Shown: positions 9,009-20,810, counted from the first letter of the stretch. The stretch: DNA of 64,000 nucleotides from Klebsiella indica (GCF_005860775.1 NZ_VCHQ01000026.1:62001-126000), one strand, 5' to 3'. Notes: generated by a model from the letters alone, not told the origin. Numbers and translations: made by a program.

Positions 9009-9548
9009 TTACCACATTAAATCATCGGGCACTTTAAAATCAGCATAAGGATCGTCTTCATCCTGTGTCTGCTCACTCAGCGCGCTGTTTAAGACAATGC
9101 AGCTTGCGTCCCGCTGGGCGATTTTATCGGCTACGCTCCCGGGGATGATTGCGTATTTATTCTCGCCGTTATGATCAACAGCCAGGCGGACAATAGCCAG
9201 ACGACCGCTAATCAACTGGGCCTGCGTCAGCTTGTCTACGGTCATTTTCTTAATAAAATTATTATCCGTAAAGTTAAAATCAATATCGCCTTTTGCAATG
9301 TCGATTTTGTTCATTTCAATAAGCTGCTTGATCTGAGCTTGATATTCTTTGGCCAGCGCCGCTTGTTTTTGCTGCTCGCTTAGCTGCTTATCCCGCTCAA
9401 GTTGCGCTCTCTTATTCTCTTCCACGGCTTCTCTGGCTTCGCGAGCCTGAACGCGCGACTTTTTAGCGGTTCTCTGGACCTTGGCCATTTTTTTGCTGGT
9501 TACTAATCCGGCTTTGAGCATCTGCTCTTGTAAGGTGAGTTTTGTCAT
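9009..9548 (-). CDS. yaiL: YaiL, DUF2058 nucleoprotein/polynucleotide-associated protein
   Basis: 179 residues, the E. coli YaiL length. MTKLTLQEQMLKAGLVTSKK begins the family. A lysine/arginine and glutamine-rich coiled coil (about residues 15-75) is followed by a compact C-terminal domain ending in DPYADFKVPDDLMW, which I recall as the same ending in E. coli. The protein is usually described as nucleoid- or polynucleotide-associated; its exact role is not known. In E. coli yaiL sits between the lac/mhp and frm genes; here it lies on the other side of lac. Confidence 0.9.
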   Translation of the reverse strand: MTKLTLQEQMLKAGLVTSKKMAKVQRTAKKSRVQAREAREAVEENKRAQLERDKQLSEQQKQAALAKEYQAQIKQLIEMNKIDIAKGDIDFNFTDNNFIKKMTVDKLTQAQLISGRLAIVRLAVDHNGENKYAIIPGSVADKIAQRDASCIVLNSALSEQTQDEDDPYADFKVPDDLMW

Positions 9549-9876
9549 ACGGGTGTCTGAATCTGCTGAATATTGTGGGGCATTATAGCGGTAAATTTAG
9601 CGAATGTACCAGGCGGCGTGTTGCGACCTGTAGGGCCTTGAGGCTGATGACAACTCTGTTTGAGATATTGTGTCCGCATTTTCGCCGGGTGGTGATTACC
9701 GCCTTTTCTGGCTTGAAAAAACAATAATATCATTATGTTATCTGCTTTTTATCGGCCCGCGATCGGTGGTTCTGGCGAACATGACGCATTTTTCATTTTC
9801 ACCCATTCAGATTCCGTGGTCTGTTCCGTTCACGGGTAATTCGCGGATATTCGTTATATCCACAGCGTGTGAACGG
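9549..9876. other. Non-coding stretch between yaiL and hairpin element
   Basis: No convincing gene. It contains the yaiL promoter region on the minus strand and, from about 9785, sequence loosely similar to the flank of the 26057 element copy (CATTTTTCATTTTCACC, then GTGTGAACGG just before the first hairpin). Confidence 0.5.
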
Positions 9877-10029
9877 GCAGGGGGACGTTTCGCCCGTCCC
9901 CCTGCACCCCCGGCATGGCGCTGAAAACCTGCCGCTGCGCGGTCCGCTCCACTCCGGCTTCATCTGGCGGACCGGCTGAGACGCGGCATCCTTGCCGCGA
10001 CTCAGCCTCTGGCCGCCGTCCTGGCGGCC
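9877..10029 (+). repeat. Four-hairpin structured element, copy A
   Basis: Four consecutive hairpins lie within 153 bp. They are GCAGGGGGACG/CGTCCCCCTGC (9877-9887 with 9895-9905, perfect 11 bp); CGGTCCGC/GCGGACCG (9940-9947 with 9967-9974); GGCTGAG-A-CGCGGCA with its complement (9974-10007, 14 bp with one A-A mismatch); and GGCCGCC/GGCGGCC (10011-10029). Between the first two lies the conserved linker GCGCTGAAAACCTG (9918-9931), repeated at 21534 and 26082. It could be a structured RNA, a MITE or a prophage immunity relic. The strand of any transcript is uncertain. Confidence 0.6.
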
Positions 10030-10302
10030 AGTCCTGGATGTGCGCCTGCGTTCCCGCCAGGTTTCCTTGATGCGCCCAACCCCCATGCGGTGAGTCCGTT
10101 ATTCGTCAGGGGCTTTTCAGAGGCTGAAAGTCATAAAAAAAGTTATATCCTTTATATTTCAGCCTGTATCAGCTCAGTTAGTGAATCAACCGAATCAGAT
10201 TTTCGTTTAAACCACCGATAATGCGATTGCCACAGGCAAATAAAACAAAAGACAACACCGATGATTTGCTTAAGTGAACGGCATTGGCCCGGTGGCCTGA
10301 GA

Positions 10303-10575
10303 TTATTTCCGACCGACCAGTAAACCAATCACCAGTCCGATGGCACCGGCTGCCAGTAGCCCGGTCAGCGGATTTTCCTTTACGCGTTCTGAGACTTCTG
10401 AAACCGCATCCGAAGCCTGGGCGGCGTATTTACGGGCCGCGCCTTTGAGCTGATGCCTGGGCGAATCTACGACATGACCAAATTGTTGTTGGGCTTCCCC
10501 GGCAAATTCATTGACTTTATTGTCGACTTTGTCCACCAGATCTTGCGCGTCGTTTTCATAATCTTGCGATGACAT
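10303..10575 (-). CDS. ElaB/YqjD/DUF883-type C-tail-anchored membrane protein
   Basis: 90 residues. The N-terminal 65 residues are acidic and amphipathic (YENDAQDLVDKVDNKVNEFA), likely helical. The C-terminus carries one membrane helix, PLTGLLAAGAIGLVIGLLVG, ending in RK, which is the ElaB/YqjD/YgaM pattern. Family members anchor in the inner membrane by the C-terminus and some bind ribosomes in stationary phase. The ATG at 10575 is chosen because AGGAGAG lies just upstream; a longer frame to 10644 has no ribosome site. Stands alone. Confidence 0.85.
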   Translation of the reverse strand: MSSQDYENDAQDLVDKVDNKVNEFAGEAQQQFGHVVDSPRHQLKGAARKYAAQASDAVSEVSERVKENPLTGLLAAGAIGLVIGLLVGRK

Positions 10576-11012
10576 AGGACTCTCCTTTTGGTTGACTTGT
10601 TTAAGTCTAGTGGCTGACAAGAGAAGTTCAAATGTGTGAGACACTCCAGGATTAATCCAGAGGGGGCAGGCGGCTCGTTTATGCGGCCAGACCCCCGCGA
10701 CCAGAGTGATGCCATGCGTCTGGTGAATAGCCTGTATTTGTTATTGCGAATATCAGCGATGTGTTTGCTGATGATGTCGCGCGGGTTGATGGTTTATCCA
10801 GAGGACTGTCGTGGCGCGGTGATTTCAATTGATTAAGATAATTCCGGGTTATAGAATTCTGCGCCTGTGTGCGGATTAACGGCCATAACAGGTAAATAAG
10901 GGGTAATGAGATTCACAATTTCTCATTTTTCCTTCATCATTTGCCAGATTTTATGCCTAATAATCAACGTGTCGCTCAGCATAAGAATTAAATTTTTTTA
11001 CTCAAGGCCGGT
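10576..11012. other. Intergenic region, AT-rich toward the right
   Basis: No gene that I can support. A hairpin AATGAGA (10905-10911) / TCTCATT (10921-10927) followed by TTT may end a short transcript, and the last 60 bp hold an AT-rich promoter-like stretch for the small secreted-protein gene at 11013. Confidence 0.4.
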
Positions 11013-11267
11013 ATGAACTATAAGAATGTACTGAAGACTGCGTTTCTGTTTGCTCCCGTGGCGCTCCTGATTCTGCAAACCTCAGCCAGGGCCGCAGAGG
11101 TAACGAAAACGTCGACCTGTCAGAAAGCGTCGCCTGTAGTGGATAAAGACGGTGTTCCACTACCGCCGATAGTGGAAGGCGAAAGCACCCATCGGCTCCC
11201 TGCGCATGACACGTCCGGCTACGGTGGCGCAACAGTCAACTGCCAGCCTGCGGCCATCAAAAATTAA
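11013..11267 (+). CDS. Small predicted periplasmic protein, unknown
   Basis: 84 residues. Residues 1-27 form a typical Sec signal peptide (MNYKNVLKTAFLFAPVALLI, cleavage after ARA). The mature part is about 57 residues with two cysteines (TCQK and NCQP) that could form a disulfide, and a proline-rich centre (DGVPLPPIVEG). I do not recognise the family. It is 25 bp upstream of another small unknown gene on the same strand and could be co-transcribed with it. Confidence 0.55.
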   Translation: MNYKNVLKTAFLFAPVALLILQTSARAAEVTKTSTCQKASPVVDKDGVPLPPIVEGESTHRLPAHDTSGYGGATVNCQPAAIKN

Positions 11268-11292
11268 TCATTGACCTCAACCCGGGAGGGAC

Positions 11293-11556
11293 ATGGTGCA
11301 CTCGCTAATTAAGGTGATGCTGGTAGGTGGAAAAGGCGACGGTCTGATGGTCAGCGTTGCCGATAACGCGACAGAGGTTTCCGTTACCCCCGCGCAATAC
11401 GGCGCGAAGTCCGGTCAGCCGCTAAACTACAGGATCGTGTCGCAAACCATTGACAATGAACGCTATTTCTTTGGCGTTTTCAACGAGAGTCATGAGAACA
11501 CGGATAAGCTTAAAAGAGTGGCATTGACTCGTGGCATGAAAAAATTCTTCTGTTAA
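11293..11556 (+). CDS. Small protein of unknown function
   Basis: 87 residues, cytoplasmic by appearance and rich in beta-type sequence (LIKVMLVGGKGDGLMVSVAD, YRIVSQTIDNERYFFGVF). GGGAGGG lies seven bases before the ATG at 11293, which is strong support for translation. I do not recognise a family. It may be functionally tied to the secreted protein gene 25 bp upstream. Confidence 0.55.
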   Translation: MVHSLIKVMLVGGKGDGLMVSVADNATEVSVTPAQYGAKSGQPLNYRIVSQTIDNERYFFGVFNESHENTDKLKRVALTRGMKKFFC

Positions 11557-11676
11557 GCCGTATTGGCGAAATATCTGGCAGAAAAGATCATAAAAAAACA
11601 GATGGCCCGATATTCTTCAGGCTGGATCGGCGCTGCATGCCTGCACACCTTATCATCTTTGTCAGCCTGCAAATGT

Positions 11677-11703
11677 GAAAAGCCGCAGGCAACTGCCCGC
11701 GGC
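11677..11703 (-). terminator. Terminator of lacZY
   Basis: On the minus strand a GC-rich hairpin (GCCGC...GGC / GCC...GCGGC, 11682-11703) is followed by TTTTC, just past the lacY stop at 11713. Confidence 0.65.
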
Positions 11704-11712
11704 GGTATTATT

Positions 11713-12963
11713 TTACGCTGTTGCCGTAAGCAGCGTTTTGCTCCCTTTTAGGGTAAACAGTGAAATAATGGTAAAGCTCAGCGTAATACAGCCCAGAATC
11801 AGATAAGCCTGATGGAAACCGACGGTATCATACATCCGTCCAACCCATGCCGAGAGCACAACCCCCGAAAGCTGTTTCGACAAATTAAAACCAATCAGGA
11901 ATAGCGTTGCCGAAAGCTTTGGATTAAACGCAGAGGCGATATACTTAAAGGTGCCGACCAGCAGGAACGGTACTTCAAACATATGCAGCATTTTCAGGAT
12001 AACCACTTCCACCGCCGAGCTGGCAAAAGACGACCCCAGAATACGCACGGACATAATTAATCCTGCGGTCAGCAGGGCGTTCTTGGCGCCGATTCGGTTA
12101 ACGATAGCCGGGGCGCAGAACATAATCAGCGCATTGAGCAATTCTCCGCCAGTGGTGACGAAGCCAAAAACTTCGGTTCCACGTTGCGGGCTGGAAAAGA
12201 ATCCTTTGAAAAAATTAGCGAACTGCTGGTCGAAAACGTCATACACGCTGGCAACGCCGACCACGTAAATGATAAAGCCCCAGAAACGCGGCATGCGCAG
12301 CAGTTCAGCGGCGGTGCGCATCGAAAAAGCCTTGCGGTTAGCGCCAAGCGCATCGATAACTTCAGCGCTATTGCTGCTCTCCGGCTTCGATACCCACAGC
12401 AGTACGCCGAGGATCAGGGCAAAACCGGAGGCGATCCAGAAGGTGATATTGGGGTCAATCCCAAACAGAATACCGGTGATCGAGGCGCACAGGGCCCAGC
12501 CGACACAGCCGGAGACACGGACTTTGCCATATTCAAAGCGGTTAGCGCGACTGACGCGTTCGATATAGGCTTCTACAGCCCCGGAACCGCTGGAGAAGAC
12601 AATTCCCAGATAGATCCCGCCCACCAGGGCACCTGCAATAATATTGATCTGCAATAGCGGCGAGAAGACAAAAATAAAGAAAGGGGCAAACAGCATTAAT
12701 AAAATGGCGATAGTCCACAACAGATGCTTGCGCAGCCCAAGCTTATCGGAAACCAGACCAAAAATAGGCTGGAAGATGATAGCGAATAACGAAATAGAGG
12801 AAAAAACAATCCCCGTTTCAGTTTTGGTTAAGTGGTTCACTTCCGCCAGCCACACCGGAAAGAAGGGGAAGTAGGCCGACATAATGAAATAGTAGAAGAA
12901 AAAGAACAGCATAAAATAGATAAAGTTATGCCGTTCCCGTGGTGCGAGTTCAGAGAGTTTCAT
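11713..12963 (-). CDS. lacY: LacY, lactose/H+ symporter
   Basis: 416 residues, one fewer than E. coli LacY, with twelve membrane helices. Key LacY features are visible: the N-terminal [36 protein letters not shown], which holds the Glu126 and Arg144 equivalents; and the C-terminal proton-relay region ([20 protein letters not shown], with the Lys, Asn and Pro around His322/Glu325, here partly changed). No His is seen at the LGxxH position: the equivalent stretch reads [13 protein letters not shown] as in E. coli. Transports lactose with a proton. It is separated from lacZ by 341 bp including a MITE-like repeat, unlike the tight E. coli junction. No lacA follows. Confidence 0.93.
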   Translation of the reverse strand: MKLSELAPRERHNFIYFMLFFFFYYFIMSAYFPFFPVWLAEVNHLTKTETGIVFSSISLFAIIFQPIFGLVSDKLGLRKHLLWTIAILLMLFAPFFIFVFSPLLQINIIAGALVGGIYLGIVFSSGSGAVEAYIERVSRANRFEYGKVRVSGCVGWALCASITGILFGIDPNITFWIASGFALILGVLLWVSKPESSNSAEVIDALGANRKAFSMRTAAELLRMPRFWGFIIYVVGVASVYDVFDQQFANFFKGFFSSPQRGTEVFGFVTTGGELLNALIMFCAPAIVNRIGAKNALLTAGLIMSVRILGSSFASSAVEVVILKMLHMFEVPFLLVGTFKYIASAFNPKLSATLFLIGFNLSKQLSGVVLSAWVGRMYDTVGFHQAYLILGCITLSFTIISLFTLKGSKTLLTATA

Positions 12964-13144
12964 TGTGAATAGTCCATATTATGATACGTTGTCATTCAGG
13001 TTGTCTCTTCATTGGCTACGCCAATTACCGGCCCATCCCTGGACCTTAGCCCTACGGCACCGTTGTAAACGGCGTCTTTTGATTCGCCTGCGGCCGCGAT
13101 GAGAGCCGAGTGACATTATGTATCTGTTTATTATAGGGATTTAT

Positions 13145-13287
13145 AGCCTATCCCATTAAGGCTATTTTGCTTGTCATTTTGAACCTGGGCAGTGTTCAGA
13201 ATCCTCACGTACTGCGTGTACGCTCCGGTTCATCCGCGCTGGCCGTGTTCAAACTGTCTGCGCCAATAACGCCTGGTGGGATAGGCT
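13145..13287. repeat. MITE-like dispersed repeat between lacZ and lacY
   Basis: A 143-bp element with terminal inverted repeats AGCCTATCCCA (13145) and TGGGATAGGCT (ending 13287). It has imperfectly complementary inner arms (TGAACCTGGGCAGTG against a later segment) and a central ACGTACTGCGTGTACG palindrome. I recall this layout from enterobacterial intergenic repeats. It sits inside the lac operon, so it would be transcribed as a long hairpin between lacZ and lacY. The rest of the 12964-13304 gap shows nothing recognisable. Confidence 0.7.
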
Positions 13288-13304
13288 CTTATATTCCCCG
13301 CTTA

Positions 13305-16497
<3,193 letters not shown>

Positions 16498-16573
16498 TAT
16501 TGGTGAAAATGAAACCCACTTTCGATCACGAAACGTGAGTAAAATGGCGGATTTTTGTCGTTTTCTAAACATA

Positions 16574-16593
16574 AAATGTTAGCGTAAGACATT
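16574..16593 (+). promoter_or_regulatory. Second lac-operator-like site, upstream of lacI
   Basis: AAATGTTAGCGTAAGACATT matches E. coli O1 at TGT, AGCG and ACA with the same spacing and contains the palindrome TTAGCGTAA. It lies 25-45 bp upstream of the lacI start and about 134 bp from the site at 16440, a distance suited to a repression loop and to autoregulation of lacI. Confidence 0.45.
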
Positions 16594-16620
16594 GAGGTTT
16601 TCTGACAGAAGGAGCGTATG

Positions 16621-17691
16621 ATGCCGCGGCGTTTGGCAAGGTTAGAAGATGTGGCCCGCGAGGCGGGTGTTTCTCAGCAGACGGTTTCCCGGGTACTGAA
16701 TAATCCGGACGTGGTTTCCGAGCGTACTCGCGATAAAGTGATGCGCGCCATGCAGGCGCTGCACTATGTGCCGAACCGTTCAGCACAATTACTGGCTGGC
16801 AAATCCGCGTCATCAATTGGGCTGATTACTGCCTCGCTAACGCTGCATGCGCCTTCACAAATTGCGGCGGCGGTAAAAAGTCATGCCGGTGCGCACCAAC
16901 TGGAGGTCTCTATCGCGATGCCAGCGCAGGTCAACGCTCCCTCCCTGCAGGCCAGGCTAAATGAGTTTCGCGCCCAGAATATTCGCGGGGCGATTATCAG
17001 TTTGCCATTAGAAAGTACGCTTGCGGAGCAACTTGTGGAGGAGAATCCCGACATTGCCTGCCTGTTTCTGGATGTGTCGCCGGAGACCGATGTGTGCTGT
17101 GTACGTTTCGATCACCGCGACGGTTGCGGCGCCTGCGTGCGCCATCTTTGGGACGCGGGGCACCGTGAGTTCGGCCTGCTTGCAGGGCCGGAGAGTTCCG
17201 TCTCCGCGCGCATGCGGTTAAGCAGCTGGCGCGAGGCGCTGCACCGGCTGGGAGTCAGCAATGCGGTGACGGTATTTGGCGACTGGAGCGCCGCCAGCGG
17301 CTGGAATAAGACCTTTGAGCTGCTGCATCGGCACCCGCGGATTACGGCGATCGTAGTGGCTAATGACCAGATGGCGCTCGGTGTACTTAGTGCCCTGGCG
17401 CAGCTTAATCGCACCGGAAGCCAGGCGATTTCAGTCACTGGCTATGACGATACGGCCGACAGCCTGTACTTCCAGCCGCCGTTAACCACCGTCGCTCAGG
17501 ATTTTAACCTGTTGGGTAAACGGGCGGTTGAGTTACTGATTCAGCTAATGGCCGCGCCGCAGATGAAAATTCGTGAATTGCTGCCCGCGCGCTTGATTAT
17601 CCGCCAGTCAACCTGGCCTCATACGTCAGGCGACGACGGGGAAAAAAAAGCGTTAATTGCGCAGCTTAAAGCGCTGGCAGAGAAACTTTGA
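16621..17691 (+). CDS. lacI: LacI-family repressor of the lac genes
   Basis: 356 residues. The helix-turn-helix LEDVAREAGVSQQTVSRVLN and hinge helix NRSAQLLAGK are followed by a sugar-binding core (LPLEST, VTGYDDTADSLYFQPPLTTVAQDF). It ends in LIAQLKALAEKL, the leucine-rich tetramerisation segment typical of LacI and missing from most relatives. The core resembles E. coli LacI. The first recognition-helix residue is Gln where E. coli has Tyr17, so operator preference may differ. ATGs at 16618 and 16621 are adjacent; AAGGAG is spaced better for the second. Divergent from lacZ, unlike E. coli. Confidence 0.88.
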   Translation: MPRRLARLEDVAREAGVSQQTVSRVLNNPDVVSERTRDKVMRAMQALHYVPNRSAQLLAGKSASSIGLITASLTLHAPSQIAAAVKSHAGAHQLEVSIAMPAQVNAPSLQARLNEFRAQNIRGAIISLPLESTLAEQLVEENPDIACLFLDVSPETDVCCVRFDHRDGCGACVRHLWDAGHREFGLLAGPESSVSARMRLSSWREALHRLGVSNAVTVFGDWSAASGWNKTFELLHRHPRITAIVVANDQMALGVLSALAQLNRTGSQAISVTGYDDTADSLYFQPPLTTVAQDFNLLGKRAVELLIQLMAAPQMKIRELLPARLIIRQSTWPHTSGDDGEKKALIAQLKALAEKL

Positions 17692-17795
17692 GCACCAGCG
17701 CTGTTTAGCTTTCATTGAAGTCGTTTGTGGTAGCGTGACGAAGAGACGTAAGCAGGGTGCCTTACACCCTGACTATAAAAATGCATAATACGATC

Positions 17796-17922
17796 TATAC
17801 CCTAAATTATTCGAGTTGCAGGAAGGCGGCGACGCAGTGAATCCCCGGGAGCGTACTCCAGTACGTGACTGGGGTAAACGAGGAAAGCCTACGCACATGC
17901 AACTTGAAGTATGACGGGTATA
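17796..17922. repeat. 127-bp MITE-like enterobacterial repeat downstream of lacI
   Basis: Terminal inverted repeats TATACCC...TCGAGTTGCA and TGCAACTTGAAGTATGACGGGTATA's outer parts pair to give a long imperfect hairpin, with a central AGCGTACTCCAGTACGTGACT palindromic section. It is a familiar non-coding repeat of Enterobacteriaceae and is unrelated in sequence to the one at 13145. Confidence 0.8.
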
Positions 17923-17942
17923 TCCATGCAAGCATTCATTTA

Positions 17943-17968
17943 CCGCCAGATATATGGCGGTTTTTTTT
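17943..17968 (+). terminator. Strong rho-independent terminator
   Basis: CCGCCA (17943-17948), a six-base loop and TGGCGG (17955-17960) are followed by eight T. It lies 250 bp beyond lacI with no gene between, so it either ends lacI read-through or a short transcript from the repeat region. Confidence 0.8.
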
Positions 17969-18294
17969 GCCCGTTTCCCGGTAGTGCGCATGTAACGTAA
18001 TCATGATATTCCTGTCCTCTTCCGGACAGACCCGCAGCAGATCCGGGGATTTCGCCCAGTTCCGGATGAACAAGAGGGGAGACAATAGCGCATGACCCGG
18101 CCGTCTCTTCGATCATGAATATGGCTCATGTTGTAATGAAATTAACTCGCTTTCACTCAGCCGCTGGTTCTGGCATAAAATATGCAATATTAACTTACTG
18201 GCAACATGAAAGCTGCGGTATGCGTAACCAGTTAGTGCTGGGAAATCAACAAAAAACGCAGTTTTCATAACAGAACTCAGGATGCAAGTTCGCG
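17969..18294. other. Upstream region of mesX
   Basis: No gene seen. It contains a small hairpin CTGTCC/GGACAG near 18013-18030 and a GAGAC/GTCTC inverted pair around 18076-18112. The AT-rich tail after 18120 probably holds the mesX promoter. I saw no clear tandem MET boxes and no cobalamin-riboswitch core. Confidence 0.4.
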
Positions 18295-19278
18295 ATGAAT
18301 CAAGATTTTACATTTACTGTTAAGCGCACACTTTTCGATGAAAACTATAACCCTTCGGCGAATACGCGTATTACGACCAACTTTGCGAATTTGGCCAGAG
18401 GTGACAATCGTCAACAGAACCTGCGCAACACATTAGTGATGATGAACAATCGCTTCAATACGCTGGCGTACTGGGATAACCCCAAAGCCGACCGTTATTC
18501 CATCGCGCTGGAAATCATTTCTGTTGATATGCAGATTGCAGCTAACGGTGATACCTTTCCAGTAATTGAAATACTGGAAACCGCTATTGTTGACCACAAG
18601 ACCGATAAACGTATTGCAGGCATTGTCGGGAATAACTTCTCTTCATATGTCCGGGATTACGATTTTAGCGTATTATTATTGCAGCATAATAAAAACCAAT
18701 CCAGCTTTAGCATCCCGGATAACTTTGGCGACGTACACGGAAATATCTTCAAGCATTTTGTTAACTCGAAAGAGTACAAAGATAATTTCCAAAAACAGCC
18801 GGTGATTTGCCTTAGCGTATCAAGCAAAGATGTTTATCAACGGACGGGGAATGAGCATCCTGTGCTCGGTATTGAATATCAGCCAGATGGTTCGTCTTTG
18901 ACCGAACAGTACTTCAATAAAATGGGTCTGCGGGTGCGTTATTTTATGCCCAAAAACAGCGTTGCGCCCCTGGCATTTTATTTTGCCGCTGATGCCGATT
19001 TACTGACTGATTACACTGATCTTGAACTTATCAGTACTATCAGCACTATGGAGACATTCCAGAAAATCTACCGGCCTGAAATTTATAATGCGAATTCTGC
19101 CGCGGGACAATGCTATCAACCTGATCTGAATCATCAGGATCACTCATTAACAAAAATTGTTTATGACCGGGAAGAGCGTACTCAGTTAGCTATTGAACAG
19201 GGTAAGTTTACTGAAGAGCACTTTATCAAGCCGTATAAAAATATGTTTGAGCAATGGTTTGCTCACTATGCTCTTTAA
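18295..19278 (+). CDS. mesX: MesX (DUF1852), partner of the MesD methionine synthase
   Basis: 327 residues with the DUF1852 N-terminus (FTFTVKRTLFDENYNPSANTRITTNFANLARG) and conserved SIALEIISVDMQI. DUF1852 proteins (named MesX) are required with the core enzyme MesD for methionine synthesis without folate as methyl donor in aerobic bacteria. The true methyl donor is not settled to my knowledge. It is 27 bp upstream of mesD and surely co-transcribed. Base use is somewhat more AT-rich than neighbouring genes. E. coli K-12 lacks this pair, so it is an accessory module here. Confidence 0.88.
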   Translation: MNQDFTFTVKRTLFDENYNPSANTRITTNFANLARGDNRQQNLRNTLVMMNNRFNTLAYWDNPKADRYSIALEIISVDMQIAANGDTFPVIEILETAIVDHKTDKRIAGIVGNNFSSYVRDYDFSVLLLQHNKNQSSFSIPDNFGDVHGNIFKHFVNSKEYKDNFQKQPVICLSVSSKDVYQRTGNEHPVLGIEYQPDGSSLTEQYFNKMGLRVRYFMPKNSVAPLAFYFAADADLLTDYTDLELISTISTMETFQKIYRPEIYNANSAAGQCYQPDLNHQDHSLTKIVYDREERTQLAIEQGKFTEEHFIKPYKNMFEQWFAHYAL

Positions 19279-19305
19279 TTAACCGAACAAATAAGGCGAT
19301 TTACG

Positions 19306-20337
19306 ATGAAAACGTTGTTACCCACTTCGACTGCCGGTAGTTTACCGAAGCCTTCCTGGCTTGCACAACCTGAGACGCTCTGGTCCCCCTGGAAATTACA
19401 AAACGAAGAGTTAGTTGAGGGGAAAAAAGATGCGCTGAGTCTGGCCCTGTACGATCAACTCCGTGCCGGTATTGATATCGTCAGCGACGGCGAACAAACG
19501 CGTCAGCACTTTGTCACAACCTTTATTGAGCACCTCAGCGGTGTCGATTTTGAGAAACGTCAGGTGGTTAAAATTCGCGATCGCTATGATGCGAGCGTAC
19601 CGACGGTGGTGGGGGCCGTTGAGCGCCAGAAACCTGTTTTTGTTGAAGATGCCAGGTTTCTACGGCAGCTCACTAAAAAGCCGATTAAGTGGGCGCTGCC
19701 GGGACCAATGACGATGGTCGATACGCTCTATGATAGCCACTATAAAAGCCGTGAAAAACTGGCCTGGGAATTCGCAAAAATTCTCAACCAGGAAGCGAAA
19801 GAACTGGAAGCTGCCGGCGTCGATATTATTCAGTTTGATGAGCCTGCCTTTAATGTTTTTTTTGATGAAGTGAATGAGTGGGGAATCGCCGCGTTAGAAA
19901 AAGCCATCGAAGGGCTTAAATGCGAAACCGCCGTTCATATCTGTTATGGCTATGGCATTAAGGCCAATACCGACTGGAAAAAAACGTTGGGATCGGAGTG
20001 GCGACAATATGAAGAAGCGTTTCCTAAACTGCAAACCTCCGCGATCGATATCATTTCACTGGAGTGCCATAACTCGCATGTGCCAATGGACCTGCTTGAA
20101 CTGATTCGTGGCAAAAAAGTGATGGTTGGGGCCATTGACGTGGCAACCAATACCATAGAAACAGCGGAAGAGGTCGCCGCGACGTTACGTAAAGCACTTC
20201 AGTTTGTTGATGCCGATAAGCTCTATCCTTCAACTAACTGCGGAATGGCTCCGTTATCTCGTCGGGTAGCCAGAGGTAAGCTCGATGCGTTAACGGCCGG
20301 CGCAGAAATTATCCGCAGAGAATTGCAGGCTAAATAA
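19306..20337 (+). CDS. mesD: MesD, core methionine synthase of the MetE C-terminal type
   Basis: 343 residues, equal to the catalytic C-terminal half of MetE. STAGSLPKP is the opening substrate loop. IIQFDEPAFN, HICYGYG (zinc ligands His and Cys), SLECHNSH and STNCGMAPLSRR (zinc Cys) mark the homocysteine/zinc site. It transfers a methyl group to homocysteine and pairs with MesX, just upstream. It lacks the MetE N-terminal folate-assisting domain. Confidence 0.9.
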   Translation: MKTLLPTSTAGSLPKPSWLAQPETLWSPWKLQNEELVEGKKDALSLALYDQLRAGIDIVSDGEQTRQHFVTTFIEHLSGVDFEKRQVVKIRDRYDASVPTVVGAVERQKPVFVEDARFLRQLTKKPIKWALPGPMTMVDTLYDSHYKSREKLAWEFAKILNQEAKELEAAGVDIIQFDEPAFNVFFDEVNEWGIAALEKAIEGLKCETAVHICYGYGIKANTDWKKTLGSEWRQYEEAFPKLQTSAIDIISLECHNSHVPMDLLELIRGKKVMVGAIDVATNTIETAEEVAATLRKALQFVDADKLYPSTNCGMAPLSRRVARGKLDALTAGAEIIRRELQAK

Positions 20338-20338
20338 T

Positions 20339-20370
20339 CGGGCCAACTGGCTGAAATTGACCCGTTTTTG
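20339..20370 (+). terminator. Terminator of mesXD
   Basis: CGGG-c-CAA (20339-20346) pairs with TTG-a-CCCG (20357-20364), then TTTTT. It lies two bases after the mesD stop. Confidence 0.65.
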
Positions 20371-20477
20371 CGCATTATTCTCCTGTTCGTTACAGGAGAG
20401 CGCCTTCCCGGCGCCGTTTGCCGAACCTCTGATTTTCCAGAGTGTTGTCAGTCGGCGCCGCAGCAATATTCACGTTC

Positions 20478-20681
20478 TTAGTGGAACCCCAGGCGGATCA
20501 GTTCGACAGGTTCGAACTTGCCTTCATTGCCTTCGACTTCAACAGTTTTGTTGCGACGTAATTGGGCTGGAGTTAACCCATTGGAATGTATGGCAATAAT
20601 TCTACCTGTCTTACCTGTCCCATTAATCATCACCTGGCTTCCGTTGGTAATGGGATTGCGGTTACGATCGTAAGTGACCAT
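20478..20681 (-). CDS. ydfZ: YdfZ, small selenium-associated protein
   Basis: 67 residues, the same length as E. coli YdfZ and clearly alike ([46 protein letters not shown]). It is a small beta-rich protein reported to carry selenium in E. coli; it has no Cys here. The ATG at 20681 is chosen for GAGGAG just upstream. An FNR-type box lies 116-129 bp upstream, so strong anaerobic induction is likely, as known for the E. coli gene. Confidence 0.88.
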   Translation of the reverse strand: MVTYDRNRNPITNGSQVMINGTGKTGRIIAIHSNGLTPAQLRRNKTVEVEGNEGKFEPVELIRLGFH

Positions 20682-20796
20682 GGTTACTTCTCCTCTTAAT
20701 GCTTTGGTATCGAAAAATCCGCGCAATAACACTCAGGGCATACCCCGGTAACGGACGTAATACAAATACTCCTCTGCGTCGGTTATTTTTTTGTGT

Positions 20797-20810
20797 TTGA
20801 TCAACATCAC
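20797..20810 (-). promoter_or_regulatory. FNR box upstream of ydfZ
   Basis: TTGATCAACATCAC matches the FNR consensus TTGAT-N4-ATCAA at nine of ten positions. It lies upstream of ydfZ on the minus strand and about 195 bp from cybB on the plus strand. Known FNR control of E. coli ydfZ supports the reading. Confidence 0.7.

Noticed and set aside
9799-10086. 95-codon minus-strand frame across the hairpin element
   Set aside because: Arginine-rich translation of GC-rich hairpins with no ribosome site; the DNA is better explained as structured non-coding sequence.
18171-18186. Sigma-54-like promoter TGGCATAAAATATGCA upstream of mesX
   Set aside because: The GG and GC are correctly spaced, but the -12 element lacks TTGC and no enhancer-binding regulator is nearby; likely a chance match in AT-rich DNA.
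17998-18294. Possible riboswitch (cobalamin or SAM) before mesXD
   Set aside because: Only small hairpins were seen; none of the conserved core boxes of known methionine-related riboswitches could be placed.
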